The notes under the pieces: generated by a model
The model's database searches: none
Told to the model about the DNA's origin: nothing
What the model saw: only the letters and a program-made list of their open reading frames with translations
Assembly: GCA_023014485.1 (NCBI GenBank)
Contig: JAJOZX010003306.1
Location: 406,001 to 470,000, forward strand
Origin: Bathynomus jamesi
Taxonomy: Eukaryota; Arthropoda; Malacostraca; Isopoda; Cirolanidae
DNA length: 64,000 nt
Direction: 5' to 3'
Made by a program: the position numbers and the translations under genes
Shown: in pieces, positions 1-11,283 of the stretch
Layout of the letters: the number at the start of each line of letters is the position of its first letter
How positions within the stretch are numbered: position 1 is the stretch's first letter

Positions 1-2219
1 CCTACGGTTGTGCAGCGTGCCCGTAAACTGGCTTCAGATTGTAAACTTGAGTTTGAGTGTAATATGGGTCCTGAAGAGCTGAGAAGGGTCGAGCAGGAAA
101 TGAATATTCGTATTGTGGTATTTGAATGGATGATCGTCGTAGGACTGTGTATGTTTTTAAAAGTTGTGTGAGAGATCGTACAAGACCTCTGCTTATTTTA
201 GGATTGTCAGGAACATCGTATCTACCCATCCGTAATATAAGGACTCTCTACGCTAGTTATGATAAAAGTCGAAAATATGGAAGGCATCATGATTTGTGTA
301 AGGGATGTCTCGAGTTTGCGGATGATATAGTGAAACATTGTAAGGAGTGCTACATGGTATGTGAGCAGTGTAAAATCCCAAAATGTGAAAGTGACGTAGT
401 TGAAACTGAGAAGAGGGAGTGTAATGTGTGTAGACGTACATGTTTCTATAATAAATGCTTTGAACTCCATAAATCAATTGGTACTTGCAGGAAAATGAGG
501 ATTTGTAAGTGCGGTATGTTTCACATAAAGGATAATGGAGGAATTTCAAACATAAATGCTATGAAATTCACTGTTCTACATGTCATGAAAAATATAAGGC
601 GGATGGAGTGAAGCATGTATGTTATATGAAAGATGCTAAGCCTAAATTAGCCCTTGTATAACCGTGTACTACGATATAGAAACTTACACGAACACTGAAA
701 CCAAAGAGGTCATTCACATTTACTCGTAAGTCAGACTATCTGTGATGAGTGCATGGAGATCGAGTGTGATGAGTGTCACAAATGTGGTAAACGGACAAAC
801 GTTTTTAAAACGCTTGCACACGACAGCGCTGTGAAACTCTTTGTATCCGATATTGTCAAGTTAGCGGACAAATTAAAAAAATGACACACAGTTCCTTTAT
901 AAGGAGCTGCTTGAACACGAGTCGTCTGCGATATTTGCAGGTGATCCCTTGAAAAGAGGCAACAAACTAATACAGATGCAGGTAAGAGGTAATGTACAGT
1001 TTAAAGACAACCTGCTGTTCACACCTTGTAAATTAGCAAAGCTACCCAAGGTGATCGGGGTAGCCGCTGAAGTTTCAAAAGGGTATTTCCCTTACACATT
1101 CCTTACTAGCGAAATTTAAATTACGTAGGACTACTCCACCCAAACATTACTTTAACTACACTAACATGAGTGATAGTGAGCGTGAAGATTTGACCGCTAC
1201 TACAACAGTTTTAATGAAGCTAGTCCATACAATATAGCTGATGAATGTGAACGTTATTGCGTGAATGGTGTGCGTATGCTAAGAGTATGTTTCCAGGCCT
1301 TTAGAAGGATGTACATAGCTCGTTTCAAAAGCGATCCGTTGCAAGTTGCAAACTCGATCGCCTCATTATGTTTTACGGTGTTCAAGAATAACTTCATGCC
1401 TAAAGACACCTTAGCCGTCATTCACAGAAACAATCCCCTCAGTTATGGACACAAGGCTATTTACTGGCTCATACACCTACAGCAACAGACCGGGGTATAT
1501 ATAAAACACGCCCGCAACATGGGCGAAGTACCATTAAGGTCAGTGGTCGTGTTTGGGTTGATGGTCTAAGTGAGGATTCAACGACTGGTGAGAAGAGTGT
1601 ACTCCTTTAACGGCTGCTGGTGGCATGGATGCCCGCGCCCTGAGTGTGCCGTCACAAGGGACCTCCATGGAAGATCCCCCGCCGAGAGCGTCGCATGGAC
1701 CCGTAACCGCGATCAATTTATAGGTTCCCAGTTCACTCACAAGATCGTGTGGGAGCATGATTATGATGCACGGATGGAAGCAGATGGCCAGTACCGTGAA
1801 AAAATAAGGGCCATCAAACGTTCAATGGTGTTGGACCCCCTCAAATGCGGTGAGAGCTTGTTCGGCGGGCATACAAACCCATTCAAGCTATATTTTCTGC
1901 CTTCGAAGGGGGTGAAGTTCCATTACTACGACTTCTGTTCTTTATCTCCCTACGTGATGAAAAACAACCTGTACCCGTAGGTGCACCTGAAAAACTGGTT
2001 GGCCCCACCATGCCAACCATCGAGTAGATCTCAGCTAACTTGAGTGAGCGCTACTTTGGACTTTCTTTCGTAGACGTGCTTCCCCCTCGCGATTTATGGA
2101 TGCCGATCTTACCCGTCGTTATAGCTCAGAAGCTCATGTTTCCCCTGTGCGTGAAGTGCGCAGAGGAGAACAAGTGATTGTAATCATAAAACCAACTAGC
2201 GTAATATCAGAGGTGTATA

Positions 2220-3587
2220 TACCGTGTGACCACAAAAATTGTCCCTGTTTTTAATCGCTTATTAGTCAGTCATTATTGCAGCTTCACAAATGAAATAAAA
2301 AGCATTCGAAAGAGAACATTTTAAAGTTTTAATTTATTCTACATGTGTTCAAAGTGACGTCTCTGGACATTCTTACATTTCACACAACGGGAAAGGAAGT
2401 TATTTATTACATTTTCCAAAACGCTGCATTCAATGGACTGTACACTCTCTACCACCGCTTGCTTTAATTCTTCGATAGAGGATGGCTCTTGCCTGAATAC
2501 TTTGTCCTTGACAAATCCCCAGAGAAAAAAGTCCATAGGTGATAGATCGGGAGATCTTGCGGGCCAGGGAAACTGCGAGCGATGAGAAATGAATCTTTCT
2601 TCAAAAAATCTTGTTAAACATTCCAGTGATTGCCTAGTTGTGTGGGCTGTTGCTCCGTCTTGCTGAAACCACTTGTTACTGCAGTTTTCTTGTTCAAAAA
2701 CAGTGTTCAGCATTTCTACATATCTTTCTGAAGTTTGAGAGCGGTCTCCTTGTCTCTGGGTCCTCAAAAAAGTAAGGACCATAAACCTTGCTGCTACTCA
2801 AACTACACCAGACAGTAACTTTTGGTGAATGCAGAGGTTTCTCCAAGTGTATATTTAGCTTGTTTTGTGACCAACACCGGTAATTCTGTCTGTTGATGAA
2901 CCCATTGAGATAGATGTGGCATTCATCACTGAATATTATGTCACTTAATCTTATCTGGTTTTGTTCAATTATTGTTTCAATGCGTTCACAAAACATCGAA
3001 CGACGCTGGTAGTCTTGTTCGCTAAGCTGTTGCAAACACATAATTTTGAATGACTTCATTCTCAAATCCAACGTGATTATTTTCCGAATACTCTCCCGTT
3101 TGATTCCTGTCACAGCTGATAGTCGTCTCACAGATTTCTTGCTGTCCGTTTCAAGCTGATTTGCGACTGAATCAATGTTTTCAGCGGTTCGCACACCTTT
3201 GCTGCGCCCAGAGTTGCCTTTATGCATGTTCTTGATTGAGCCGTGATGTTTCCATTTTGCGAAAATCCTGCGAATCGTTTTAGGATCTATGGTCCTTTGC
3301 TGACCGTATTGTCGTCTGAAAGACCGTTGGGTGGCAACTACCGAGCCATGTTTGATCATCTCTTCTGCGATGAAAACACGTTGCATGTCCGACAAATAAC
3401 TCATGATTGTGGTGGATAAAACTGTCATTTTTTTATAAGTACTGATTTCGTATCCAGGATATCGAAAAAATTAAATAAAACTTTAAAATGTTCTCTTTCG
3501 AATGCTTTTTATTTCATTTGTGAAGCTGCAATAATGACTGAGTAATAAGCGATTAAAAACAGGGACAATTTTTGTGGTCACACGGTA
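2220..3587 (-). mobile_element. DD41D mariner-like element inserted in the polymerase
   Basis: Near-perfect terminal inverted repeats of about 110 bp (outer end TACCGTGTGACCAC) flank a transposase. A TA duplication is at 2218-2219 and 3588-3589. Flanking sequence on both sides is polymerase coding sequence that is continuous in copy 2 around 52685, so the insertion is younger than the Polinton. The high identity of the two long repeats suggests a fairly recent insertion. Confidence 0.9.
2339..3428 (-). pseudogene. mariner-like transposase, DD41D type, one frameshift
   Basis: Cut-and-paste transposase of the IS630-Tc1-mariner superfamily. The upstream frame (2694-3428) carries an N-terminal helix-turn-helix region and the first catalytic Asp (IIFSDECHIYLNG). 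The downstream frame (2339-2782) carries the second (WFQQDGATAHT) and third (PARSPDLSPMDFFLWG) Asp. I count 41 residues between the second Asp and the Asp of PMD, so this is DD41D rather than classical DD34D. The two frames overlap at 2694-2782, which implies one indel near there. The C-terminus lies about 120 bp inside the left element end. All three acidic residues are present, so only the frameshift obviously inactivates it. Confidence 0.88.
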
Positions 3588-4593
3588 TAATCCCTGAGAT
3601 GGACCTAGCCGTTCGCCATGGGTACAGAATATTGAAGATACATGAGGTGTGGAGGTTTCAGAAGCTACCCAACCTTTTCACGCCATATATAAACGCTTTT
3701 TTGAAGGATAAGGTAAAAGCATCAGGATATCCGCGAGGAGTTGATACCGAAGATGAAAAAACGGCTTATATTCAGCGTTACCGTGCCCATGAAGGTATAC
3801 AGCTTGACCGTTCCCAAATTGTTAAGAATCCTGGCAAGCGCCTTAGTGCAAAGTTGTGTCTAAACAGTCTTTGGTTGAAATTTGCACAAAGTACTGGCAA
3901 AGGGAACGTTCATTTGGCACAAAGTTATAATGAAGTCTGGGATTATGCCAACGATCCCGATAAAGAGGTTGTGGAGATCGTGAATGTAAGTAATACTTAC
4001 ATAATAAAGTACAACTTCACAGAACTGGCCACAGATACCTCACGGGTTGCAAACATACCTGTAGCCAGCTTCCCAACGGCCTACGCCCGCATCAAGCTTT
4101 TAAGACTACTGCACTCTCTTGGGTGGAGGGTGCTGTACGCTGACACAGATAGTGGAATATTCACAGAGAGGGAGGGTGAATACATGCCTGCTATTGGGGA
4201 ATTCCTCGAAGAGTTAACTGACGAGATCAATGATGAGTATGGTGATAGTACATACGCTGACTCATTTGTATCAACAGGGCCAAAACCTTTTGGGGTACGG
4301 GTGAGGGTGGGGAGGATATGAAATACAGTATATCGTGAAAGCTGAGGGTATCACGCTTAACCATGCGAACCCACGAGTCGTTAAATTTGACTCGTTGAAG
4401 GATCTAGTGTGCTTGGAAGATGAGGGCAACCATCCACCTCAACTAACTGTGGGGACCACAATTTTCGGGAGCAGAAACTGGGGTGTGTGAAGGAACTTAG
4501 GGGCACGGAGGTATGCCGTAACACCTATAAGAAACGTTACCAGGTGCCTGGTACTTATGAAACCGTACCCTTTGGATACCTTAATCCTTGATT

Positions 4594-4596
<3 letters not shown>

Positions 4597-4651
<55 letters not shown>

Positions 4652-4652
4652 A
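4597..4652. repeat. (TA)n(TG)n microsatellite
   Basis: Compound dinucleotide array directly after the polymerase stop of Polinton copy 1. The spacer 4653-4877 that follows has no gene that I can support. Copy 2 has a similar short array at the matching place (about 51630-51680). Confidence 0.95.
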
Positions 4653-4877
4653 TTGCTAAGGTTATGTTAATTTATTACGAATATTTGTTTAAATTAGGGT
4701 TTCATTTTCTCCTTTGCTTGCGTGCGTGTGTACAATCCTAAGCTCCGCCCACTTTAAGAGCGGTCTCGTGACTCCTGCCACTACCTGAGCAGCACATCTC
4801 TATCCCTGCGTGCTCAGTTGGCAGCTGCAAACCCTGGAGCTCAGACGCGTATTTTCTCACGTAGACGAGAAATAGTG

Positions 4878-5710
4878 ATGGCTACTTTTGATATTGCGTG
4901 TTCGACGTTTATAAAGTGGTATTCGGTAAAGTCGGAAGATGTGGTGAATACTGGAAGACTACCTACCCCCCTCCTTCCTTTGAGACTTTTAAGGATACTT
5001 TGAATCGCGCTAGGGAACAAGATATTCAAATACTCTATGGATATTCTGGCGAGAATATTGCCGGATTTCGCAGCAAAAACGATGTAATGGACTACGTTGT
5101 AGGGCTAAACTCTATAAAAACGTACATACACCATGAGGTGAAACAAACAATGCGTGCAGAAGAGAAGCAACGGATATGGATAATGTGTCTTGTTGATGAA
5201 TCGGGTGATAGGCGGTATTATGTCATGCTGCATCATATCGAGTACGCGTACCCTGCGGCTGAGAATGTAAACATGTAAACCTTGTCATTATGGACAATCT
5301 AAAGTTCTTTTACCACTACATTCATATATATCATGATGAGGTTCGCAGTGAGGTTGTGACTAAAGGCCTGTGTGAGTTTTTAATAGAATTTAGAGACGTG
5401 TATCGGTTGTTAAACAAAAGGGAAAAATACGGTAACATGTTTCTCTCAAATAGTGTACCGGTTTGTGAATGAAATGTGTTTTGTTCGTGAAATTCCCCCA
5501 AAGCGAAAATATCTGGTGCGTGTTCTAGGGAGTGGGAGCGATAAAACATTAAAACCGATATTGATTCATGTACCGGAAAATTTCTCAAAACATCTACCCA
5601 GTATAATGGGATACAAGTATTCACGTCGGAACAGCGCCGTACACGTTTCATCAGCTTATGGTGTGACTCGCTCCTCCCGTCGAACCGATCCGCCCACCCG
5701 TGGCTCATAG
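4878..5710 (+). pseudogene. Polinton copy 1 gene X, uncharacterised, frameshifted
   Basis: I do not recognise this protein. It lies directly downstream of polymerase in both Polinton copies, in the same direction. The start is chosen at 4878 because MATFDIACSTF here matches MATFNIAFSTF in copy 2 (51390). The aligned region continues through LYGYSGENIAGFRS, IYHDEVRSEVV and a shared C-terminal stop preceded by Gly-Ser (TAG at 5708-5710; matching TAG at about 50550 in copy 2). Copy 1 has frameshifts at about 4960, 5275 and 5470, but keeps a segment around 5490-5600 that copy 2 has partly lost. Similarity over some 270 codons between two independently decaying copies is the evidence that the gene was real. 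No membrane segment or known domain is obvious. Confidence 0.6.
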
Positions 5711-5711
5711 T

Positions 5712-5913
5712 TAGGCTGACCATACGTACCGTTTTGAACGGGACAGTACTACGTCTACCTAAATATTTGTATGGGTTCTGTCACTGAAGAATAATTGTAA
5801 GTTCAATATGTTTATGTACTTACTTTTTCATGAATACAGAATATTACATAACCCAGTCCCTTTTTTGCCATCCCAATGTCCCGTTTTTGTCTCAAGGAAA
5901 TATGGTCAGCCTA
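5712..5913. mobile_element. 202-bp hAT-type MITE (family A)
   Basis: Terminal inverted repeats TAGGCTGACCATA / TATGGTCAGCCTA with a perfect 8-bp target duplication CTCATAGT at 5704-5711 and 5914-5921. A second copy of exactly the same length is at 35000-35201 in reverse orientation. It carries no coding sequence. It lies just after the gene X stop, next to a tandem duplication of about 50 bp (units around 5685 and 5938) that belongs to the Polinton. Confidence 0.9.
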
Positions 5914-6008
5914 CTCATAGTCATCTCACAGCTTGAACCGATCCGCCCACCCGTGGCTCATAGTCATCTCACAGCTTGAACCGACTGGACGTGCACTCCT
6001 CGAATACG

Positions 6009-6694
6009 ATGGAACTTCCTTTGAGAAGTATTTTTAATGCCGCGTACGATGTGTCCATGACGAAGTCATTGCGCGTGTTCAGGCGTGAAACCGGTACCAT
6101 TAACTATGTACTTGAAACGATTTGCAGGCAAGCAAACTCTGGTAAACGTAATGTTAGTTATTTAAGTGTTGAGGAGATGAACAGGATCTTCGTGATAGTT
6201 GAGAAGTGGGTGAGGACCGTTATAAAATACTTGTAGGTGTAGGTACAAGAAGGGGACAGATTAGTGATGCCCCCTCATATGCTGTTGTTTGAACGTTGTG
6301 TATAAATGACGATCAGCCATGCATTGATATGACTGTGTGGAAGAATGCATCGGATAATAACGTTGTTGTCCCTACGCGAAACCGATTCATCCTCGACAGA
6401 ATGTTTGAAATCGTCGGATTCCGCAAGCTGAAGCCTATATTAGACGCTCATGTTACGGATATGATTTATTTTGACACGGTTCTTGAATACGCATACACCG
6501 CTCTGCTCGACGGATTTATCGAATGTAGGGATGAACAAGGCGAGAGCGAGAATAGTCTAGAGCTGGATGCTTATTTAAAAGGTTTAGACTCTTCGAAATA
6601 TCCCGAACTTTGGTACAAAGGACTTGAGCGGTACAGGTCAGAGCTCGCCTACACTGTTCACCCTGAAGAGTTGTATCTCTATATAATTGAGTAG
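6009..6694 (+). pseudogene. Polinton copy 1 gene Z, uncharacterised, frameshifted
   Basis: Unrecognised protein of about 225 residues, third in the minus-of-polymerase cassette in both Polintons. The start at ATG 6009 is preferred because the region shared with copy 2 begins there. The N-terminal part is open to about 6236 and holds the segment ETICRQANSGKRNVSYLSVE. The C-terminal part is open at 6296-6694 and holds NRFILDRMFEIVGF and RFRSELAYTVHPEEL-like sequence near its end. One frameshift lies between 6225 and 6296. In copy 2 (49839-50509) the same order is present with different breaks. It looks soluble, with no signal peptide. Function unknown. Confidence 0.6.
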
Positions 6695-6734
6695 CTGTCG
6701 ACACGACTTGGGAGATTATTTCAATTGCCGCTAT

Positions 6735-7059
6735 GCAGAGAGAAGAAGAGTTCACGATTGAAAAGCTCGGAACAGTAAGAAAAAACCCTCGATTGGAAAG
6801 GAGTGCTTATAAACTTGTGCGTGCTTTTGAGTGTATTCTAGCTGTCTTTTAAGATATCTTACCAACCGACTGTAAAGTGGGCACAAAAATAGTATTGAAC
6901 GATATGAAGGCCATTTATATCGAGTGTAGGTATCCGTATAACTTGAGCGGTGAGATAATGTTAAAAGGTATTTACCGCGTAGTGCAAAGCAATAATGATG
7001 TGACTGTACACTCGATTACGTGTGACTTTAGTGTTTTAGTTAAGCGCAGTAGAACATAA
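6735..7059 (+). pseudogene. Polinton copy 1 gene W, uncharacterised, one stop and a small deletion
   Basis: Matches the intact 119-residue frame of copy 2 (49441-49800). It starts at the ATG at 6735 (MQREEEFTIEKLGTV), has an in-frame TAA at about 6848, and lacks roughly 15 codons relative to copy 2 in its first third. The second half (VLNDMKAIYIECRYPYNLSG and VVQSNNDVTVHSITCDFSV) is well conserved. No known domain recognised. It is the last gene before the Polinton terminus. Confidence 0.6.
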
Positions 7060-7219
7060 AGTATTTTGATGTATATTTATTTTCAGTATATTTAATTATT
7101 TAATATAATTGTGTGTGTGTGTTTGTATATTTTTCCTGTACTAATATGTTGATGACTATACTCCTTCGTTTTGTATATGATTATTTTTTAGTTTCAATAT
7201 ATTTAATTATTTAATATAA

Positions 7220-7265
<46 letters not shown>

Positions 7266-7325
7266 TTCTCCTGGTCTGTTATATTGATGGTAATCCTACA
7301 TCGTTTTGTATATTATTATTTTTTG

Positions 7326-7380
<55 letters not shown>

Positions 7381-8180
7381 TCGTTCGTATTTCTTATATA
7401 ATTATTAATTTTTATTGCATGTATTCCATCGTTTGACTGTATATTTATTTTCTATATATTTCGTGAAATTGATTTCAATAATTCCTCTAAATAAACAGAA
7501 TGATGTAATGGTGTTTTATTTAATTATTTTGGTTGTAAACGATATCATTATTTAATTATACCAAATGGCTGCCTTCTAAACCGACTGACGGATTTCTAAG
7601 CCAACTGTAAAAAATATCTGAATAGCGCAATCTGGCAGCTGAAAAGGTAATATATATACCTGCCTTCTAGATATTCTACGTCAACTGGCGGATTATGCCA
7701 ACTGGTGGAAAGCAACTGACGAGAATATATGCTTTAATTAATTAAATAGCGCAATCTGGCAACTCAACCCTAATAATGTACCCCTGAACAAGCCATTTAC
7801 GCCTTCTAAGAAGCCTTCTAAGCCAACTGGCGGATTAAACCAACTGGCTGAAGAGGAAATTATAAGGCAGTGGGCGCTCGGCTAAGTCACATTACGAGCT
7901 TGGCTCCTGCCAAGCGAACACTCCTCTCTCCTCCTCTCTCTCTTACGTTAGGCATACCCCTTTTGGGGGTGAGGCCGTCCCATCTTCTACCCCAAAGACC
8001 CTCTGTTAGGTTAGGTATACCCTTTGGTGGGGTGAAGCCGCCCCAGCTTCTCCCCCAGCTTGCTGGGGGAGTTCTCCTTCATTGCATCTTAGGGGATAAC
8101 CCCTCCCCCTTGTTGCATAACCCCCTCCCTTTGTTGCATAACCTCCTGCAACATCCCCCTACTTCACTCCATGATTCAGG
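7060..8180. other. Terminal region of Polinton copy 1: AT arrays and minisatellites
   Basis: No gene seen. It holds long (TA)n arrays at about 7222-7262 and 7328-7378, then degenerate repeats of CCAACTGGCGGATTA-like units (about 7560-7860), then a C-rich stretch with CCCTTTGTTGCATAACC-like repeats to about 8165. The same succession, in the same order and at the same distance from the polymerase (about 3.5 kb), occurs inverted at 48265-49440. I therefore read it as the outer end of the element. The exact end is unclear because a LINE fragment follows directly. Confidence 0.6.
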
Positions 8181-8184
8181 TAGG

Positions 8185-8945
8185 ACGGTTATGGTAGACA
8201 TGACCTCTCAACTTTCTGTTATCTCTGGTTGGGGCAAAGAAAACTCTCACCTTCAATGACACACAACTCAATCCTTCCTCTTCTCTTAACATTCTTGGCA
8301 TTTCCTTTGCTCGTAATATTTTCTGGAAAGATCATACATAATTTCTTTCCAAAACAGCTTCTAAGAGGTTAGGTGTGCTGTACCGCCTCCGCAGTTTTTT
8401 TAACTCCCGCTCACTTGCTATCCCTGTACAGGAGTATTGTCCTCCCATGTATGGAGTATGCTTCTCATGTGTGGGGTGGCTCAACCCACACAGCCGTACT
8501 TGACCGGGTGGAATCAAAGGCTTTTCGTCTCATCAATTCCCCGCCTCTTACTGATTGTCTTCAATCCCCATTCCCTCTCTCTTCACTGCAATATTACCTC
8601 ACTCTCTCTTTATTGTCGCTATTATAACGGACAATGCTCTTCTGAACTCTCTAACTGCATGCCTCCTTCTTTAAGGAAAGCTCGCAGCACCAGACTTTCG
8701 ACATTTTCTCATTCCTTTTCTGTCCACTTCTCTAACGCAAGGGTTAATCGATATTTTCAATCTTTCATATATTCAACCGGTGAACTCTGGAACAATTTTC
8801 CTCAATCCATCCTTTTCCCCTGTCTATGACCTTCAATCTTTCAAACGCCGAGTGTCCAGGCTTCTCCAAACCCCTGAACCTATATTTTGGCTCTCTTCTT
8901 CCTTTATGCTACTTCTGCTTCTAAGTTACTTTTTATTTCTAACAT
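8185..8945 (+). pseudogene. LINE fragment: C-terminal half of a Jockey-like reverse transcriptase ORF
   Basis: Frames 8373-8627 and 8437-8829, plus the flanking sequence, read as the region after the palm of a non-LTR retrotransposon reverse transcriptase: LSVISGWGKENS, LGVLYRLRSFF-like sequence, CMEYASHVWGGSTHTAVLDR and RVESKAFRLINSPPLTDC, then a Ser/Arg-rich end (SFKRRVS). At least three frameshifts. The same family is present at 41510-43215. It abuts the Polinton copy 1 terminus. The stretch 8946-9300 has no gene and is AT-rich. Confidence 0.8.
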
Positions 8946-9322
8946 AATTTAGAATTCGTTTGAATTCGATTTAACTTATATATACTTTATATAGTTCATA
9001 GTTGCGCTTATTTTTTCTCATAATTTTTTTCGCTTCGCCTTCTCAATAACTTGTATGCATATTCATCGGACAGATTATTTGTTTCTTTAAACTCAAAATA
9101 AGTATTCCTTTTTAACGTTAAACTACTTTTAATTCCAGCATTCCATCTTTAAGGTTTAACAGACTTCGCCAATCTCTTTTTAAGTAATGGGATATTACTC
9201 GATTCTAAACTTTTAAAATAATTAAAAAAAGAACTGCAGATGTTATTAATTTCATCACGCGACAGATCCTCATCCTAATTATGGTTCGAAAGGTGCAGTT
9301 TCGTGTCACGAAGTTGTGTTCT

Positions 9323-10480
9323 TTAAAGATCCACAACGTGTTCAGGACTCTCCGAATTATAGACATGAACTTTAATTTTAAATGTTATTTGCCTATTGCC
9401 ACTGATCGAGTAGTAGTTTCCTACAGAAATATGATCAATGAAGTCTAGGTTTGTACTTAAAACAAAATCTACAATATTGCGTTTTCTCGCGGGCTCCTTC
9501 ACCATTTGAAAAAGTAAACTTTCGAGCAAACTTTTGTGCAGTCGACGACCGGAATTATACTGTAAAGGACCACTCCACTCCCTGCAAGGTAAATTAAGAT
9601 CTCCCATAATTATCGCATCATGTTCACTACTTACATCAATAATTAATTAGTGCCTGAAGTCTATTGTCACAATGGACAGTCTGAGCTGTAGGTCTATATG
9701 CTAAACCTATAATTAATTTCTTTCTTGAGATGTTTTTAATTTCAAGAGACGTCGCATTTCCATTATGAAGTCCTTCAATTTTTTTAATTACGGTTTTAAA
9801 TGTGCTTGAACGTAAAATAAAGTATTCTATCATTGTTAAATACCTCATAACCAGGAATATTATATTCTCCGACAAAATTTCTACTCTTTGTATTTAATCA
9901 GGATTCAATAATTGCTACAGCCTCAAATTTTTGGTCAAGGTCAATACTTAATAGTTCATCGAATTTAAATCATAAACTTCGACCGTTAATGTAATATATA
10001 TTTATAATATTTTGAGTACTGCAGTAGAATCATGAGGTTCTTCGTAGAGGCAGTCCCTCACTGTAAAGAACATTTATGTTAGGCTGGTTGTTTACCTCGG
10101 AGTTTCGCCTTGATTTTCCTGAAAAGTCATTGCAGAGCTGTAATAGTCTACCAAGCTGAGCTGTTCCCACGCCATTCAGGTGAAACTATCACGCAAAACT
10201 AAATCCTTGGTTGGCAAAATGGACTTTAGAATATTATTCATGTCGGTAGCTCTGCTGATAAGGTCTTCGGATCCTACTATTCTAGGGAGAATTTCTGAAA
10301 AAAAATAATTTATTTGTCCTCTCCTGTAAAGTCGCATCAGCCGTTTCTATTTGTGTATTGCCTCCTCAGACCTGGAAATCTTAACATCGTTAGTCCCAGC
10401 ATGCAACATAAATATCGTATTTTTGTTAGCATCTTTAGAGGGAGAAGTGTATGTTTGAGAACATGCTGGATTGGACAGGG
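9323..10480 (-). pseudogene. LINE fragment: SGNH-esterase-like ORF1 end and endonuclease part
   Basis: Reading the minus strand from 10480 down: a segment with HAGTNDV and FSEILPRIVGS, blocks typical of the SGNH/GDSL esterase domain in CR1-group ORF1 proteins; then the start of an APE-type endonuclease (frame 9636-9875, KLIIGLAYRPTAQTV); then MGDLNLPCREWSG (frame 9323-9607), where GDLN corresponds to the catalytic GDFN motif, followed by RNIVDFVLST. Stops and indels lie between the blocks. It is a different family from the Jockey-like LINE next to it. Clade assignment is inference. Confidence 0.72.
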
Positions 10481-11021
10481 TAGATGAGAGACGGGAAAAG
10501 ATGAGCTAAATTGGACAGTGACAGGAGAAACGGGAGGTCAATCATTCCCTGTCTCGTTCCAAATATCTTACCCATAGTACTTCCGTGGTCGATTGGTGTA
10601 TGCAATCTCCTACATAATATTCTACACTCTCCTATATATAATATTCTATATATTATACTTATTTTATTTAGACTAATGAATTTGTTTACTTAGAAAGTGT
10701 TTGTATTTAATTTTTCAGTAAACATTTCAGCTTTACAATGGTTTCCATTTTTGTCTTTTTATCAGTACAAAAATTAGTCATACTTTTCAGGTACTTTCCA
10801 GATCTGTGAAGGTTCCAACAGTAGATTAATGTCAGTTTCCCTTTCGGAGATAACGTGTTCATTTGGAGTTCCGATACTTTCCAAATACTTGTTAAGTATT
10901 TTCACATTTCGAGTATACAGCATATTCACTACATGCCAGTTATACGATCGGATTTCCAAGTATACAGTAAAACAGGACAGGTTTTTGGGTGATAGTTTGT
11001 CCTTCAAAGACGAATAAATTC
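10481..11021. other. No recognised gene
   Basis: AT-rich stretch. A 77-codon open frame (10774-11007, minus) begins MKDKLSPKNLSCF and has an unbiased composition, but I recognise nothing in it and it has no supporting context. Confidence 0.5.
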
Positions 11022-11029
11022 TAGTTCAT

Positions 11030-11283
11030 CAGAGTTGTCATGCCCATAGATGTTGGGTGGGCACGTGCCCACCCAAATTTATTAGAATAAATTTAAATTT
11101 GCGAAGTAATATTTAGTAATGATAAGAGAATTCAAATAAATTAACCCTATATATATACTGTTGACTTTTCTTATCCTTCAAATGTAGTTAAAGCACTGAA
11201 TTACTGATTTCTTACAGCTGATTAAAAGTTATTTCTCTGACAGTGCCCCCCCCCCAACAAATATTTGTTGCATGACGCCCCTG
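11030..11283. mobile_element. 254-bp hAT-type MITE with a 24-bp internal palindrome
   Basis: Right end CATGACGCCCCTG and left end CAGAGTTGTCATG are diverged inverted repeats. The 8-bp duplication TAGTTCAT at 11022-11029 and 11284-11291 is perfect. Inside, a perfect palindrome centred on CACGTG (11053-11076) lies near the left end. No coding sequence. Confidence 0.82.

Larger units (their letters stand above)
1..4591 (+). pseudogene. Polinton copy 1 protein-primed DNA polymerase B, broken
   Basis: Remnant of the replicative family B polymerase of a Maverick/Polinton; the 5' end lies outside the window. Homology to the copy-2 gene (51687-55779) runs through all three frames. Visible parts are an N-terminal domain (to about 230), a Cys-rich segment with CxxC pairs (about 290-530), Exo I YYDIETY (about 668), palm motif A DFCSLSPYVM (about 1930), motif B LCLNSLWLKFAQ (about 3856), motif C YADTDS (about 4136) and a C-terminal VPFGY (about 4575). 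Breaks are many: the Exo II NxxxFD segment is missing at about 885, the Exo III Asp is Gly (YCVNG, about 1255), there are several stops and indels, and a mariner sits at 2220-3587. Motif B has LWLK where copy 2 has LWGK. The gene is certainly non-functional; family assignment is firm from the motifs. Confidence 0.92.

Noticed and set aside
7870..8259. 129-codon frame rich in Pro and Leu at the Polinton copy 1 terminus
   Set aside because: It translates the C-rich minisatellite; the corresponding sequence in copy 2 is not open in the same way. Its last residues belong to the LINE fragment.
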